From: Acinetobacter sp. XH1741
Lineage (GTDB): Bacteria > Pseudomonadota > Gammaproteobacteria > Pseudomonadales > Moraxellaceae
Length of the DNA: 64,000 bases
Direction: 5' to 3'
NCBI RefSeq assembly: GCF_041021895.1
Contig: NZ_CP157428.1
Location: 806,001 to 870,000 of the forward strand
Shown: one piece after another, positions 9,636-19,755 of the stretch
Position numbering within the stretch: the stretch's first letter is position 1
How the letters are laid out: every line of letters begins with the position of its first letter
Made by a program: the position numbers and the translations under genes
Notes under the pieces: model-generated
The model's database searches: none
What the model was told of the DNA's origin: nothing
The model's input: the letters and a program-made list of their open reading frames with translations, nothing else

Positions 9636-11069
9636 TTAAGCGTATAACTGTTCTAAACGTGTATGGGCACGAGCAATTGCAGCTTCAACCTGTTTTGGTG
9701 AAGTTCCGCCAATGTGATCACGTGCATTTACAGAAGCTTCGAGTGTTAAGGCTTTATCAAATACATCTGCTGTAATTAAGTCAGAGAATTGTTGTAATTG
9801 CTCAAGTGTTAACTCAGATAAATCTTTTTCTTCCGCAACACCTAATGCAACTGCTTTACCTACAATTTCATGAGCATCACGGAAAGCAACGCCTTTTTTC
9901 ACTAAATAGTCAGCAAGGTCAGTTGCAGTTGAAAAACCACGAAGAGCAGCTTCACGCATAATCTCAATATTTGGAACCAATGCAGGAATCATGTCTGCAA
10001 ATGCCATGAGTGAACCGCGAACCGTATCGATTGCATCAAATAAAGGTTCTTTATCTTCTTGGTTATCTTTGTTGTACGCCAACGGTTGACCTTTCATGAG
10101 CGTAAGTAAGCTAATTAAGTCACCAAATACACGGCCAGATTTACCACGAATCAGTTCTGGAACATCCGGGTTTTTCTTCTGTGGCATGATTGAAGAACCA
10201 GTACAGAAACGGTCAGGAATATTCACAAATTTGAACTGCGCAGATGTCCAAAGAATAAGTTCTTCTGACATACGTGATAAGTGCATCATGATCAGTGCAG
10301 CAGCGGCATTAAATTCGATAGCAAAGTCGCGGTCAGATACAGCATCAAGAGAGTTTTCAGATACAGCTTCAAAACCGAGTAACTCTGCTGTGTAAGCACG
10401 GTCAATCGGGTAAGTTGTACCAGCAAGAGCAGCTGAACCAAGTGGCATACGGTTAACACGCTTACGGCAGTCTTGAAGACGCTCAGTGTCACGTACTAGC
10501 ATTTCAAACCATGCTAACAAATGATGACCGAAAGTTACCGGCTGAGCTGTTTGTAGGTGAGTAAAGCCCGGCATAATTGTATTTACATTTTTGGCAGCCA
10601 AGCCTAACAAGCCGTTTTGTAAACGTTTTAATAAACCTAAAATGTCATCAATTTCGTCACGTAGATATAGACGAATATCGGTTGCCACCTGATCATTACG
10701 GCTACGGCCAGTGTGAAGTTTTTTACCAGTAATGCCGATACGTTGAGTCAAACGTGATTCAATGTTCATGTGAACATCTTCAAGATCGATACGCCATTCA
10801 AAGTTTCCAGTTTCAATTTCTGCACGAATGGTGCTTAAACCTTCAATAATGTCGTCTCGTTCTGCTTCTGTCAGTACGCCAACTTTCGCAAGCATGGTAG
10901 CATGCGCAATTGAACCTGCGATGTCTTGCTTATAAAAACGTTGGTCAAACTGAACAGAGGCAGTAAATTCTGCTACAAAAGCGTCTGTCGCTTCAGAAAA
11001 ACGACCACCCCACATACCTGAGGTTTGGTCTGGGGCTGCTGAATTAGGGGGATTTGAAGATGTGGTCAT
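9636..11069 (-). CDS. argH: Argininosuccinate lyase
   Basis: 477 residues. The fumarase/aspartase-superfamily signature [12 protein letters not shown] is near residue 290, with [13 protein letters not shown] near 119 and the catalytic loop TTYPIDR further on. It splits argininosuccinate into arginine and fumarate, the last step of arginine synthesis. It is divergent from the AlgZ kinase gene, and the two 5' ends overlap by about 10 bases (11060-11069), so each promoter must lie in the other's coding sequence. The same argH/algZ neighbourhood occurs in Pseudomonas. Confidence 0.98.
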   Translation of the reverse strand: MTTSSNPPNSAAPDQTSGMWGGRFSEATDAFVAEFTASVQFDQRFYKQDIAGSIAHATMLAKVGVLTEAERDDIIEGLSTIRAEIETGNFEWRIDLEDVHMNIESRLTQRIGITGKKLHTGRSRNDQVATDIRLYLRDEIDDILGLLKRLQNGLLGLAAKNVNTIMPGFTHLQTAQPVTFGHHLLAWFEMLVRDTERLQDCRKRVNRMPLGSAALAGTTYPIDRAYTAELLGFEAVSENSLDAVSDRDFAIEFNAAAALIMMHLSRMSEELILWTSAQFKFVNIPDRFCTGSSIMPQKKNPDVPELIRGKSGRVFGDLISLLTLMKGQPLAYNKDNQEDKEPLFDAIDTVRGSLMAFADMIPALVPNIEIMREAALRGFSTATDLADYLVKKGVAFRDAHEIVGKAVALGVAEEKDLSELTLEQLQQFSDLITADVFDKALTLEASVNARDHIGGTSPKQVEAAIARAHTRLEQLYA

Positions 11070-12199
11070 GGTGGCTCAGTAAAATAAAAAAGAGTATATC
11101 ACTTGCCGAAGCTCAACAAACAAAGTTGTTTTCTACAGCATACCGAAATCAAAATTCCTCCTATTTTTTTACGAAAATTGATCGTTGGCAACACTTATTA
11201 GAATTAATTATCGCAAGTAATGTTTTGGCTCTAGTTTTAGCTTTGGCTGAAGCGCAGTCATGGCATGCATTAAGTGGGTCACGCCTTTTACAATATATGG
11301 TTTTTATTAACTGGGTGATTTTGTCTTTTTTTGCCTTAGTTGAGTATTTTCAGAATTTTTTTAGCCAGCTTCAGCAAAAATATGCATTGGCAATTGGCTT
11401 CATCATGCTACAAGCCATTGTTGTGGTGACCACCCTAATAACTAATTTTTTTCAATTTGGGGTTTTGAAAAGAACGACGGTTATAACAGGGGACTGGAGC
11501 ATTTATTTTACCAATGTACCTTTATATTTAAGTTATGGGATATTGTTGGGGGCTTTCTGCTTGCGTTATTTATATGTCAGGGAGCAGTGGCTGCATCAAC
11601 AATATGCGGAGTTAAATGCCCGTATTCAGGCAATGCAGGCACGAATTCACCCTCATTTTTTATTTAATAGCCTAAATAATGTCGTGAGTTTAATTGCTAT
11701 CGATCCAGATAAAGCGGAAAGTATGTTAATTAGCTTGTCACGACTATTTAGGGCAAGTTTTCAAGAATTAAAGTTGGTGAGCTTGCACGAAGAAATTGAG
11801 CTCAGTAAACAATATTTAATGATTGAACAGATACGTTTAGGCGAGCGTTTAAAAGTTGACTGGAAAGTGGAACTGGAGCCTTTGCAATTAAAGCAGGTCA
11901 CTATTCCTTTATTAACATTACAACCTTTGTTAGAAAATAGTATTTTTCATGGGGTAGAACCAATGATGGGTAAAGCAACCATTGGGGTATTGGTTGAAAT
12001 ATTGCAAAATCAGGTCAGTATAGTCATTACCAACCCTTATACAGACGATACAATAAAATCACGCAAAGGGCATGGAATCGCTCTTGAAAATGTTAAACAG
12101 CGCCTGAAGGCGTATTATGGGAACTCAGTTAGGTTCCAGGTGTATAAAGGTGAAGCTTTATATACCACTATTATGAGCTATCAATACCAATCAAAATAA
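11060..12199 (+). CDS. algZ: LytS/AlgZ-type sensor histidine kinase
   Basis: 379 residues from ATG 11060, with AGGGGG eight bases upstream; a TTG at 11054 is too close to that site. Several hydrophobic segments (about residues 45-185) form the membrane sensor. The His_kinase domain of the LytS class follows: [15 protein letters not shown] near 210 contains the phosphoacceptor His. The [13 protein letters not shown] segment near 340 is the ATP-binding G-box. It lies 60 bases before the LytTR response regulator, its expected partner. In Pseudomonas the equivalent FimS/AlgZ-AlgR pair controls type IV pili and virulence; the role here is inferred. Confidence 0.9.
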   Translation: MWSWWLSKIKKSISLAEAQQTKLFSTAYRNQNSSYFFTKIDRWQHLLELIIASNVLALVLALAEAQSWHALSGSRLLQYMVFINWVILSFFALVEYFQNFFSQLQQKYALAIGFIMLQAIVVVTTLITNFFQFGVLKRTTVITGDWSIYFTNVPLYLSYGILLGAFCLRYLYVREQWLHQQYAELNARIQAMQARIHPHFLFNSLNNVVSLIAIDPDKAESMLISLSRLFRASFQELKLVSLHEEIELSKQYLMIEQIRLGERLKVDWKVELEPLQLKQVTIPLLTLQPLLENSIFHGVEPMMGKATIGVLVEILQNQVSIVITNPYTDDTIKSRKGHGIALENVKQRLKAYYGNSVRFQVYKGEALYTTIMSYQYQSK

Positions 12200-12259
12200 T
12201 AAGTCAGTCAGCGTTAACTATAAAAACATGGACCAAGTTAACAGTGACAAGGAGGATGA

Positions 12260-13000
12260 ATGAAGGTGCTAATTTGTGATGACGAGCCGCTAGCAGTGGA
12301 GCGATTGTCACGTTTAGTTTCAAAGATGGGACATGAAGTTGTAGCAACAGCTCATCATGGACAAGACGCCTTGGAACAGGCACGGCTTCATCAACCGGAT
12401 GTAATTTTACTTGATATCCAAATGCCGGGTATGAACGGTCTTGTCTGCGCTGAACAATTAAGTCAACTTAACCCTCGACCAGCTATTATCTTTTGCACGG
12501 CTTATGATCAGCACGCATTAGAGGCGTTTAAGTCACAGGCGCAAGCTTATCTTCTTAAACCAATTGATGCTCAAGAGCTTGAACAGGTTTTTAGTCAACT
12601 GACGCAGCTTACGCAAGCACAGCTAAATGCCTTGTCAAACCATGAGTTTTTACAGGACTTAAAAACCCAAAGACATCAGATTGCTGCCAAAACCTATCGT
12701 GGCGTTGAGCTGATCCCTGTTGAAAATATCTATTATTTTTTGGCAGATCAGAAATATGTGACGGTACGTCATAAAAATGGCAGTGTCTTAATTGATGAAA
12801 CACTCAAAGAACTTGAAACTGAATTTGCAGATCAATTTATTCGTATACATCGTAATGCATTGGTCTCAATTGCTTATTTAGATGGTTTAGAGCTTGTGAG
12901 TTCAGGCCAGTATCAGGTTCGATTACGTGGTTTAGATGAAAGACTTTCCGTCAGTCGTCGTCATTTATCCAGTCTTAGAGAGCGGATACACCAGCTTTAA
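12260..13000 (+). CDS. algR: LytTR-family response regulator AlgR
   Basis: 246 residues from ATG 12260 with AAGGAGG six bases upstream. The receiver domain has acidic DDEP (residues 7-10), phosphoacceptor Asp in VILLDIQMPG (about 54) and a conserved Lys in YLLKPID (about 104). The C-terminal LytTR DNA-binding domain spans about residues 140-246, including YRGVELIPVENIYYF and FIRIHRNALVS. It pairs with the upstream kinase. The AlgR-hemC order matches Pseudomonas. Confidence 0.93.
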   Translation: MKVLICDDEPLAVERLSRLVSKMGHEVVATAHHGQDALEQARLHQPDVILLDIQMPGMNGLVCAEQLSQLNPRPAIIFCTAYDQHALEAFKSQAQAYLLKPIDAQELEQVFSQLTQLTQAQLNALSNHEFLQDLKTQRHQIAAKTYRGVELIPVENIYYFLADQKYVTVRHKNGSVLIDETLKELETEFADQFIRIHRNALVSIAYLDGLELVSSGQYQVRLRGLDERLSVSRRHLSSLRERIHQL

Positions 13001-13077
13001 CTTATTTCTGCGGGTGAGATTTTACTTGCAATTTTAAAGGATCAAGTTAAGTTTAGGGTGTATTGTTTGACCAGCCT

Positions 13078-14007
13078 ATGCCTGAATTTATGAAAACCTT
13101 GAAAATTGCTACACGACAAAGCCCACTTGCTCTTTGGCAGGCAGAACACATTCGTGCCCGTTTACAGGAGCTTCACCCAGATTTAACCGTGGAGTTGGTC
13201 AAGTTTATCACGCAAGGCGATAAAATATTAGATACGCCTTTAGCAAAAATTGGGGGAAAAGGGCTGTTCGTTAAAGAATTAGAAGCAGCACTTTTAGATG
13301 GGCGTGCAGATCTTGCCGTACATTCAATGAAAGATGTTCCTATGGCTCTGCCAGAAGGCTTAACGTTAGCTGTAATTTGCGAGCGTGAAGATCCATTAGA
13401 TGCTTTCGTTTCAAATCATTTTGAAAAATTTGCCGACTTACCGCAAGGTGCTAAAGTTGGTACATCAAGTTTACGTCGTAAATCACAAATTTTAAAACAA
13501 CGTCCAGATCTACAAATTATTGATTTGCGCGGTAACGTTGGGACACGCTTATCTAAGCTAGATGATGGTCAATACGATGCGATTATTTTGGCAAGCGCGG
13601 GTTTGAAACGTTTAGGTTTGGCAGAGCGTATTCGTCATTGTATCGAGCCAAATGTAAGTTTGCCTGCTGTTGGACAGGGCGCTCTTGGTTTGGAATGTCG
13701 TGCAGATGACCAAGAAGTACTAGCTTTAATACAGCCTCTTTTACACCCAGAGACTGATGTGTGTGTACGTGCTGAACGAGCTTTTAATGCTTATCTTGAA
13801 GGGGGCTGTCAGGTTCCGATTGCGGGTTATGCAACATTACAAAACGGCAAAATTCATATTGAAGGTCGTGTAGGTAGTGTCGATGGCCAAACTTTATTGC
13901 ATGCTGAACTGAGCGATGAAACTCACAATGCCCAGCAGTTAGGTGAAAACCTTGCTCGAAATTTACTTGATCAAGGCGCTGGCGAGCTATTAAAGGCTCT
14001 TTACTAA
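13078..14007 (+). CDS. hemC: Hydroxymethylbilane synthase (porphobilinogen deaminase)
   Basis: About 309 residues from ATG 13078; ATG 13090 and TTG 13063 are alternatives and none has a strong ribosome site. It condenses four porphobilinogens into hydroxymethylbilane in heme synthesis. Signatures are [14 protein letters not shown] at the N-terminus, [18 protein letters not shown] and the cofactor-anchoring Cys in [12 protein letters not shown] near residue 243. It is followed 4 bases later by hemD, the next pathway step. Length fits E. coli HemC (313). Confidence 0.96.
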   Translation: MPEFMKTLKIATRQSPLALWQAEHIRARLQELHPDLTVELVKFITQGDKILDTPLAKIGGKGLFVKELEAALLDGRADLAVHSMKDVPMALPEGLTLAVICEREDPLDAFVSNHFEKFADLPQGAKVGTSSLRRKSQILKQRPDLQIIDLRGNVGTRLSKLDDGQYDAIILASAGLKRLGLAERIRHCIEPNVSLPAVGQGALGLECRADDQEVLALIQPLLHPETDVCVRAERAFNAYLEGGCQVPIAGYATLQNGKIHIEGRVGSVDGQTLLHAELSDETHNAQQLGENLARNLLDQGAGELLKALY

Positions 14008-14011
14008 AGCC

Positions 14012-14779
14012 ATGTTGTTTATTAATACCCGACCTGACTCACGTGCAGCTGAACTAACTCAAGCTTTGCAAAATAAGGGATATCAGGTCGAGTCTTTACC
14101 GCTTTTAGAACTGGTTGCTAAGCCTTTTTCAGATTCACTTCTTCAGCTCTACCAGCAGTTAAGAGGGGCACAAGCGATAGTTGTTGTGAGTCCCACTGCG
14201 GTTGATGTGGGCATGCAGTACTTAAAACAAAGTAGTTTAAAGTTAAGTGATTTGAAACATATTCAGTGGATTGCGGTTGGGAAAGCTACGGCGAATCGTC
14301 TTCATGAGTATGGAATTGACGCGCATGTTCCAGATGTAGAAACTTCCGAGGGTATGCTCAGTCTACCTATTCTCTATAATATGCAGCAGACGGGTAGCGT
14401 GGCTTTTTGGAGAGGGGAAGGGGGCCGTCAATTTATGATGGATACTTTGCAGCAGCAAGGAATTCAGATTTTAAATTTTGTCTTATATCATCGGCAGTGC
14501 CCAGAAGCTTCGTATTTAACATTCAAACATCTGACACAAAATTCAAATTATAATTTAGAAAAATGGCTGGTCCTAATTACCAGTGAGGCAAGCTGGAAAT
14601 ATTGGTTAGAGCTTTGTTTAAAAAATAATGTACAACCTGATTGTGTATATTTGGTTTTAGGACCACGTCTTTTTCAACTAGTTAAAAAATATTGCGATCA
14701 GCAACAGGCTCATTTTCACATTATTCAACTTGAAAATTTATCACCTTCGGGGATGATTCATCACATTCAGGCATTATAA
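14012..14779 (+). CDS. hemD: Uroporphyrinogen-III synthase
   Basis: 255 residues. HemD sequences are poorly conserved, but the N-terminus INTRPDSRAAELTQALQ, the VSPTAVDVGM block and the C-terminal SPSGMIHHI fit the family, and the position directly after hemC is decisive. It closes and inverts ring D of hydroxymethylbilane to give uroporphyrinogen III. Cytosolic. The downstream membrane genes begin 8 bases later, suggesting one hemCDXY operon. Confidence 0.9.
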   Translation: MLFINTRPDSRAAELTQALQNKGYQVESLPLLELVAKPFSDSLLQLYQQLRGAQAIVVVSPTAVDVGMQYLKQSSLKLSDLKHIQWIAVGKATANRLHEYGIDAHVPDVETSEGMLSLPILYNMQQTGSVAFWRGEGGRQFMMDTLQQQGIQILNFVLYHRQCPEASYLTFKHLTQNSNYNLEKWLVLITSEASWKYWLELCLKNNVQPDCVYLVLGPRLFQLVKKYCDQQQAHFHIIQLENLSPSGMIHHIQAL

Positions 14780-14787
14780 GGATTCGT

Positions 14788-15627
14788 ATGAGAAAACTTG
14801 TTTCTATCATCATTTTGCTGAGCATCGCTTGGTTGGCTAAGCTCAGTTACGATATGTGGCAAATTTCTCGTACTGTTCCAGAGCTTCAGCAAAGCTTACT
14901 CCAATCGGAACAACAATATGCCAATTTGAACGATCAATTGGTTGCCTTAAAAAGACAAATTCAGAACCAACCAAATAATGATACCGCAACAACTCATGTA
15001 ATGAGTCCTGATGTCATTCATACCGGCATAGCGCCAACAGTATTAATCAAACAAAAATTAGATTTAATTCAGTTCGCAATTGATCAACAACAATTGATTT
15101 ATGCAGTAGATCATTTAACTCAGTTACAACAGTCCTTATCACAATACGAAATTGCTCCAGCATTGCAACACAGCTTAAATCAGGCACTTGAACAAGACAA
15201 ACAGGCAGTTCAACAATTTACTTTGGCTCAAAATCAGCGCCATCAACTGATTGACGAGTTACTGCAAAATATTGATAAAAATATTCAGCAAGAACTAGCT
15301 CGACCTAAACTTGAGATGGATCAATCTGAGGCCGTGTCATGGTGGAAAAAATGGTTCCGTATTGAAAAAGTGGAAACACCGTCTATTAATTTAATGAATC
15401 GCAGTGTGGTGCTTAAGGAAGCGCAATTAAGACTATTAATTGCTGAGCAGGCACTTAATCAAGGCAATATGTCTGAATATCAAAACGAACTGCAATCTGT
15501 CATACAGAAATTAAATGAAATGCCAGATGCGGACAGCCAACAGATGAAAAATCGTATTGCTAAAGTAGCTCACTTATCAATAGTACCTGTTCCTAAATTA
15601 TCGACACTTGGGCTAATTGGCTCATAA
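14788..15627 (+). CDS. HemX-like membrane protein
   Basis: 279 residues: a single N-terminal membrane segment (about residues 4-16, LVSIIILLSIAWLA) followed by a long glutamine-rich coiled coil (about 25-60) and helical repeats. Position between hemD and a HemY-like gene, plus membrane topology, point to the HemX family (uroporphyrinogen-III C-methyltransferase-like in name only). It lacks any methyltransferase motif and is shorter than enterobacterial HemX (about 390). The function is not established. AAGGA ribosome site. Confidence 0.65.
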   Translation: MRKLVSIIILLSIAWLAKLSYDMWQISRTVPELQQSLLQSEQQYANLNDQLVALKRQIQNQPNNDTATTHVMSPDVIHTGIAPTVLIKQKLDLIQFAIDQQQLIYAVDHLTQLQQSLSQYEIAPALQHSLNQALEQDKQAVQQFTLAQNQRHQLIDELLQNIDKNIQQELARPKLEMDQSEAVSWWKKWFRIEKVETPSINLMNRSVVLKEAQLRLLIAEQALNQGNMSEYQNELQSVIQKLNEMPDADSQQMKNRIAKVAHLSIVPVPKLSTLGLIGS

Positions 15628-15636
15628 GGAGGACAT

Positions 15637-16830
15637 ATGAAACATCTCCTATGGGTTTATTTGTTAATTAGCCTCATACTTTTTGCAGCCTTGGCTTTAT
15701 TTAGTTATGGCTATGGAATGGGTTATGTCTATATCTACTGGCGTCAACTGCAATTGCAAACAAATGTATGGGGTTTAGTCCTTACATTTGTTGTGATGAG
15801 TTTTATTGCCCAAGTAATCTGGCTTTGGATTAAACGCTATTCTTCACGTGAGCAAAGAAAAAGAGAAAACATTTTTGAGTTTAAAAACCTTCATCCCTAT
15901 GAACAGTTAGGGATTGTTTGGTTGTTAGAAGCTGCCGAAGATCAACGGGTATTTATCGAACGTGTTTTTACACAGTCGGGCCTCTTAAAAAATATTATTG
16001 ATGCCAAGTTTCTGGTTTTAAGTGGAGACTATCAAAAAGCGTTAGATGCTTTAGATCATTCACCTCCAATGGCTTTTGAGTTGGCAGAATTACAGCGTAT
16101 AGAAATATTTTTAGCTCAAAATGAAGCTGAGCGTGCATTAACCCATCTTGAGTTTTTATATCAGCATCAATTATCGCCGTGGCTTGAAGAAATCGAGACA
16201 GCATATCAACAACGATTAACTTCGCTCTGGGGACAGCTTGCTTTACAGCAACCTTGGGTCTACTTACGTTCAATGAAATATGGCTTATTGGACGCTGAGC
16301 ACCGTGACCTATGGTTACAGCAATTACTGCAACAGTTTGATCAAGCCTCAGTTGATGATTTACACGCATTACAGCAGCGTTATCTGCATTTAGAGTCTGA
16401 AATTCAAACTAGGCCCTATAGTAGTAAATTACTATGGTTAAAACTTTTGGCTGGTATGCCAGAAATGAGCATTCAGCATGAAACATTAAGCTTGCATTTA
16501 CTGAAAGAGCAGTTTGACCCAGAAGTGTTTTACTTATGGTTCCAGCAACAATTACTTAAGCAAGTACCAGACTACGCCGATGTTGAGGACAAGATTAATC
16601 AACTTGAAACTCAATATATGAATTTGCCGGTTTTAACATTTGCAAAATGGCATGTTTACATGGCAACTGATCGTCAAGCTGAAGCAGAAATATTATTAAG
16701 TTTATACCCTGATAATATTTTAATGAGTTATTTACGTATTAAATCAACCTTAAAAGAAGATGATGAGTTAATCAAACAGTTAAATCTAATCTTTGAAAAT
16801 GATGCGAATTTTTTAAAATTTAAATTCTGA
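15637..16830 (+). CDS. HemY-like TPR membrane protein
   Basis: 397 residues from ATG 15637 after AAGGAGG. Two N-terminal membrane segments (about 5-25 and 43-63) flank GYVYIYWRQLQLQTN, the characteristic HemY N-terminal pattern. The rest is TPR-like helical repeat sequence (LVLSGDYQKALDAL, LFLAQNEAERALTHLEF). HemY proteins accompany hemCDX in gammaproteobacteria and are thought to assist late heme synthesis at the membrane, without a proven activity. It is not the Gram-positive protoporphyrinogen oxidase of the same name. Confidence 0.72.
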   Translation: MKHLLWVYLLISLILFAALALFSYGYGMGYVYIYWRQLQLQTNVWGLVLTFVVMSFIAQVIWLWIKRYSSREQRKRENIFEFKNLHPYEQLGIVWLLEAAEDQRVFIERVFTQSGLLKNIIDAKFLVLSGDYQKALDALDHSPPMAFELAELQRIEIFLAQNEAERALTHLEFLYQHQLSPWLEEIETAYQQRLTSLWGQLALQQPWVYLRSMKYGLLDAEHRDLWLQQLLQQFDQASVDDLHALQQRYLHLESEIQTRPYSSKLLWLKLLAGMPEMSIQHETLSLHLLKEQFDPEVFYLWFQQQLLKQVPDYADVEDKINQLETQYMNLPVLTFAKWHVYMATDRQAEAEILLSLYPDNILMSYLRIKSTLKEDDELIKQLNLIFENDANFLKFKF

Positions 16831-16837
16831 GGTAAAA

Positions 16838-17278
16838 ATGAAAGAACTGTCTGTCTACCCTGTAATATACGAACAGAAAGTAGCATGGGGAGATATGGAT
16901 GCTTTTGGCCATGTCAATAATGTACAGTATTATAGATATATTGAAAGCTCACGTATTTTATATATGGAAAATGTAAATATATTAACGCCAGATATATATA
17001 CTGTTGTTGCTTCAAGTCAGTGCAAATATTTAAAACCCGTGTTTTATCCAGATGTACTGAAAGTAGGGGTTCGTGTGGAAGAGATACGCAATAGTGCATT
17101 CCGTATGGCTTATATATTGTGGAGTGAAAGCCAGCAGCAAACCGTTGCTACAGGTGAAGCGGTAATGGTTTGTGTAGATAAAATGACAGGGTTAAAATGT
17201 GAAATACCGAGTGAAGTAAAAAGTAAAATTATTGAATTAGAAAAATCAATTGGGCATGACTTAATACATTTAGCTTAA
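16838..17278 (+). CDS. Acyl-CoA thioesterase, 4HBT hotdog family
   Basis: 146 residues with a GAGG ribosome site. The motif WGDMDAFGHVNNVQYYRY near residues 17-34 contains the catalytic Asp of 4-hydroxybenzoyl-CoA thioesterase-like hotdog enzymes. It is followed by the usual beta-strand pattern. It probably hydrolyses acyl-CoA or acyl-ACP; the substrate is unknown. It lies 7 bases after the HemY-like gene and may be the last gene of that operon. Confidence 0.85.
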   Translation: MKELSVYPVIYEQKVAWGDMDAFGHVNNVQYYRYIESSRILYMENVNILTPDIYTVVASSQCKYLKPVFYPDVLKVGVRVEEIRNSAFRMAYILWSESQQQTVATGEAVMVCVDKMTGLKCEIPSEVKSKIIELEKSIGHDLIHLA

Positions 17279-17472
17279 ATAAATATTAAGAAAATATATT
17301 GCAATTATAATTGATAATGTAATTAAAAAGTAAATTTATAGGTTTATTCTGACGAACTTGGCTTTCAAACTATTGCTTATTGAATAGATTATAAATACTA
17401 TTGGTTATGATTTAATGTTTTTAAATTTAGTCTGTATTATTTGAATTGTCAGTAAGACTGGAGTATTTATTA

Positions 17473-17799
17473 ATGAAACCAGATATTAGTGAATTATCTG
17501 TTGAAGAGTTAAAACGCTTACAAGAAGAAGCGGAAGCTTTAATTGCAAGTAAAAAAGATCAAGCAATCGAAGATGCTTATAATCAAATTATCGAGATTGC
17601 TGAAAATGTAGGTTTTAGCGTTGAACAACTTCTTGAGTTTGGTGCTCAAAAACGCAAGAAAACTACACGTAAATCTGTAGAGCCTCGCTACCGTAACAAA
17701 AACAATTCTGAAGAGACTTGGACTGGTCGCGGTAAACAACCACGTTGGTTAGTTGCTGAAATTGAAAAAGGCGCAAAACTTGAAGATTTCTTAATCTAA
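17473..17799 (+). CDS. hns: H-NS family nucleoid protein
   Basis: 108 residues from ATG 17473 with GGAG (17460-17463) upstream; an earlier in-frame start would precede that site. The N-terminal half is a coiled-coil dimerization region (SVEELKRLQEEAEALIA). The C-terminal DNA-binding domain includes TWTGRGKQPRWL near residues 84-95, the conserved core that contacts the minor groove of AT-rich DNA. H-NS silences horizontally acquired genes. The gene is intact, without insertion sequence. The 194-base upstream region is very AT-rich, possibly allowing autorepression. A strong terminator follows. Confidence 0.94.
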   Translation: MKPDISELSVEELKRLQEEAEALIASKKDQAIEDAYNQIIEIAENVGFSVEQLLEFGAQKRKKTTRKSVEPRYRNKNNSEETWTGRGKQPRWLVAEIEKGAKLEDFLI

Positions 17800-17813
17800 T
17801 TGTATTGCTACTT

Positions 17814-17850
17814 AAAAAGCCAAGCGATTTCGCTTGGCTTTTTTATTTTT
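17814..17850 (+). terminator. Rho-independent terminator after hns
   Basis: AAAAAGCCAAGCGA / TCGCTTGGCTTTTT hairpin with a tight loop, then TTATTTTT. Confidence 0.92.
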
Positions 17851-18131
17851 AAAATAACTAGAAACTCATATTTGAAAAATGAAGTCTTCAATAAAGTGTT
17901 TAAATTCTTAAATAAATACATTGTTGAGACTAAATTTGCATTTAGTAAGATCAATCGTCAATTTTCATGATTTTGTCATACGTACAACTTATAGTCTTTA
18001 AGAAGACGCCAAGCCTGATTGCTTGGTTTTTTTATATGAAGTGAATTGGCGATGTTGAAAAAGTATGCATAATGTCAGACTAGAGAGGAACTCTCATATA
18101 AGGACGATAATTTGCATGTTGGTAAGGCTGA
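17851..18131 (+). other. Intergenic region hns-gspN
   Basis: Non-coding, AT-rich. Its only clear element is a second terminator-like hairpin, CCAAGC/GCTTGG at about 18009-18026 followed by seven T, which is not directly downstream of any gene. It may end an unannotated short transcript from about 17900. The gspN ribosome site (AAGG) is at its end. Confidence 0.45.
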
Positions 18132-18875
18132 ATGAAGAAAAAGTCTAAGCAATGGAAGTGGTGGTTTTTTGCCCTCATTGCATTTTTAATTTTTATTATT
18201 TTACAGATTCCGGCGACTTGGCTTATTTCTAAATTTTCAAAGAATAATCAAACTGTCCATAATGTAAGTGGCAATATCTGGCAAGGGCAAGCAGACTGGC
18301 ATCGTGGTGCTTTGCGGGGAACTGTTCACTGGAAAACTAGACCTCTAGATTTATTTTTGTTACGACTGGCCGCAGATGTCGATATTCATAGTGGCAATAC
18401 GCAATTATCGGGAGTCATGGCGTACGGTGTTGGACAAAAAGTAATTGTAAGAAATATGAATGGGCAAGTTGCTCCAGAAACATTGAAGCAGATTGTGAAT
18501 TGGCAATGGCCTGTAAATAGCATTCAGCTTAAAGACATTCAATTTAATTATAAAAAAGAACAAGGTTTTTCAGCAGTTGATGGACAGTTGCATTGGGGCG
18601 GTGGGGCACTTGTTTATAGTATTGGCGATCGTCAAGATCGTATGAATATGCCATCTTTAAGTGGAAAGCTAGCCGACCAAAATGGACAGTTGCAAGTTGA
18701 TATACGAGATCAGCGTAATCAGAAAATGGCGAATCTTTTACTTGATGCCAATATGATGCTCGATGTTCAGCTTACACAGCGCTTACTATTGAATGTGCCA
18801 TCTTATGATGGAAAAGCTGGTTTAGACACTTTTGTCATTAGTTCTCGCCAACCGTTACTACAAGGTGGTCACTAA
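18132..18875 (+). CDS. gspN: Type II secretion system protein N
   Basis: 247 residues. One N-terminal membrane anchor (about residues 11-32) is followed by a periplasmic domain with VSGNIWQGQADW, typical of GspN, and a run of beta-rich sequence. GspN is an inner-membrane, periplasm-facing accessory protein of the type II secretion machine. Its stop codon overlaps the start of gspC by one base (TAATG). In Acinetobacter the T2SS genes are split over several loci, and this N-C-D block is one of them. Confidence 0.88.
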   Translation: MKKKSKQWKWWFFALIAFLIFIILQIPATWLISKFSKNNQTVHNVSGNIWQGQADWHRGALRGTVHWKTRPLDLFLLRLAADVDIHSGNTQLSGVMAYGVGQKVIVRNMNGQVAPETLKQIVNWQWPVNSIQLKDIQFNYKKEQGFSAVDGQLHWGGGALVYSIGDRQDRMNMPSLSGKLADQNGQLQVDIRDQRNQKMANLLLDANMMLDVQLTQRLLLNVPSYDGKAGLDTFVISSRQPLLQGGH

Positions 18876-19714
18876 TGAAAACGTGGATTGATAAATTACA
18901 GCAACTCCAATGGCAAAAATTAGATCGGCTCAGTGTAGTACTACTTGCCGTTTTAATTTTATGGTTGTGCTGGAAATTAGCTTCACTGTTTTGGTGGATT
19001 GTTGCACCTCCACAAATGATGCAGTTTGAGCGGGTAGAACTTGGCTCTCAGCAACCACAAATACCAAACATTAGTACTTTTTCACTTTTTAATGAACCTT
19101 CTGCCAATGCAGCTCAACAAACAGTGAATCTAGAATTACAGGGTGTCATGGTTGGTTATCCGAACCGATTTTCTTCTGCTGTCATTAAACTGGATAATAC
19201 TGCTGATCGTTATCGAGTGGGTGAAACCATTGGTTCTACTTCTTACCAACTGGCAGAGGTTTATTGGGACCACGTAGTATTGCGTCAAGGAAATGGTAGT
19301 ACCCGTGAACTTCAGTTTAAAGGTTTGCCAAATGGTTTGTATCAGCCTATGACGCCTACAACGGCACCTCAAGCTGCTGCTACACCATCTCAACCTTCGG
19401 CTCCTGTAAATACGACCCAAGAGGCGTTAGGACAAGCAATCCAGCAGATGCAAGGTAACCGAGAGCAATACCTCAAAGATATGGGGGTAAGTGGGAGTTC
19501 GAGTGAAGGTTATGAAGTTACAGAACGTACACCAACCGCGCTTAGAAATAAGCTAGGTTTAAGGCCTGGCGATCGAATTGTCTCTTTAAATGGTCAAACG
19601 GTTGGGCAAGGACAAACGGATGTGCAATTACTTGAACAAGCTCGCCGAGCAGGACAAGTAAAAATAGAAATAAAACGTGGTGATCAAGTGATGACCATAC
19701 AACAAAATTTTTAG
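18875..19714 (+). CDS. gspC: Type II secretion system protein C
   Basis: 279 residues: a short cytosolic start, a membrane segment (about 24-45), a homology region (FSLFNEPSANA to YQLAEVYWDHVVLRQGN, about 60-150) that contacts the secretin, a Pro/Ala/Gln-rich linker (about 160-195), and a C-terminal PDZ domain (NKLGLRPGDRIVSLNG, about 220-279). GspC couples the inner-membrane platform to the GspD secretin. Translationally coupled to gspN. Confidence 0.93.
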   Translation: MKTWIDKLQQLQWQKLDRLSVVLLAVLILWLCWKLASLFWWIVAPPQMMQFERVELGSQQPQIPNISTFSLFNEPSANAAQQTVNLELQGVMVGYPNRFSSAVIKLDNTADRYRVGETIGSTSYQLAEVYWDHVVLRQGNGSTRELQFKGLPNGLYQPMTPTTAPQAAATPSQPSAPVNTTQEALGQAIQQMQGNREQYLKDMGVSGSSSEGYEVTERTPTALRNKLGLRPGDRIVSLNGQTVGQGQTDVQLLEQARRAGQVKIEIKRGDQVMTIQQNF

Positions 19715-19755
19715 TGATAACACGTCACCATAAGAGTTAGGAAATATCGCGAGTT

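Noticed and set aside
17473..17799. Disruption of hns by an insertion sequence
   Set aside because: The frame is complete with normal ends and a clean terminator.
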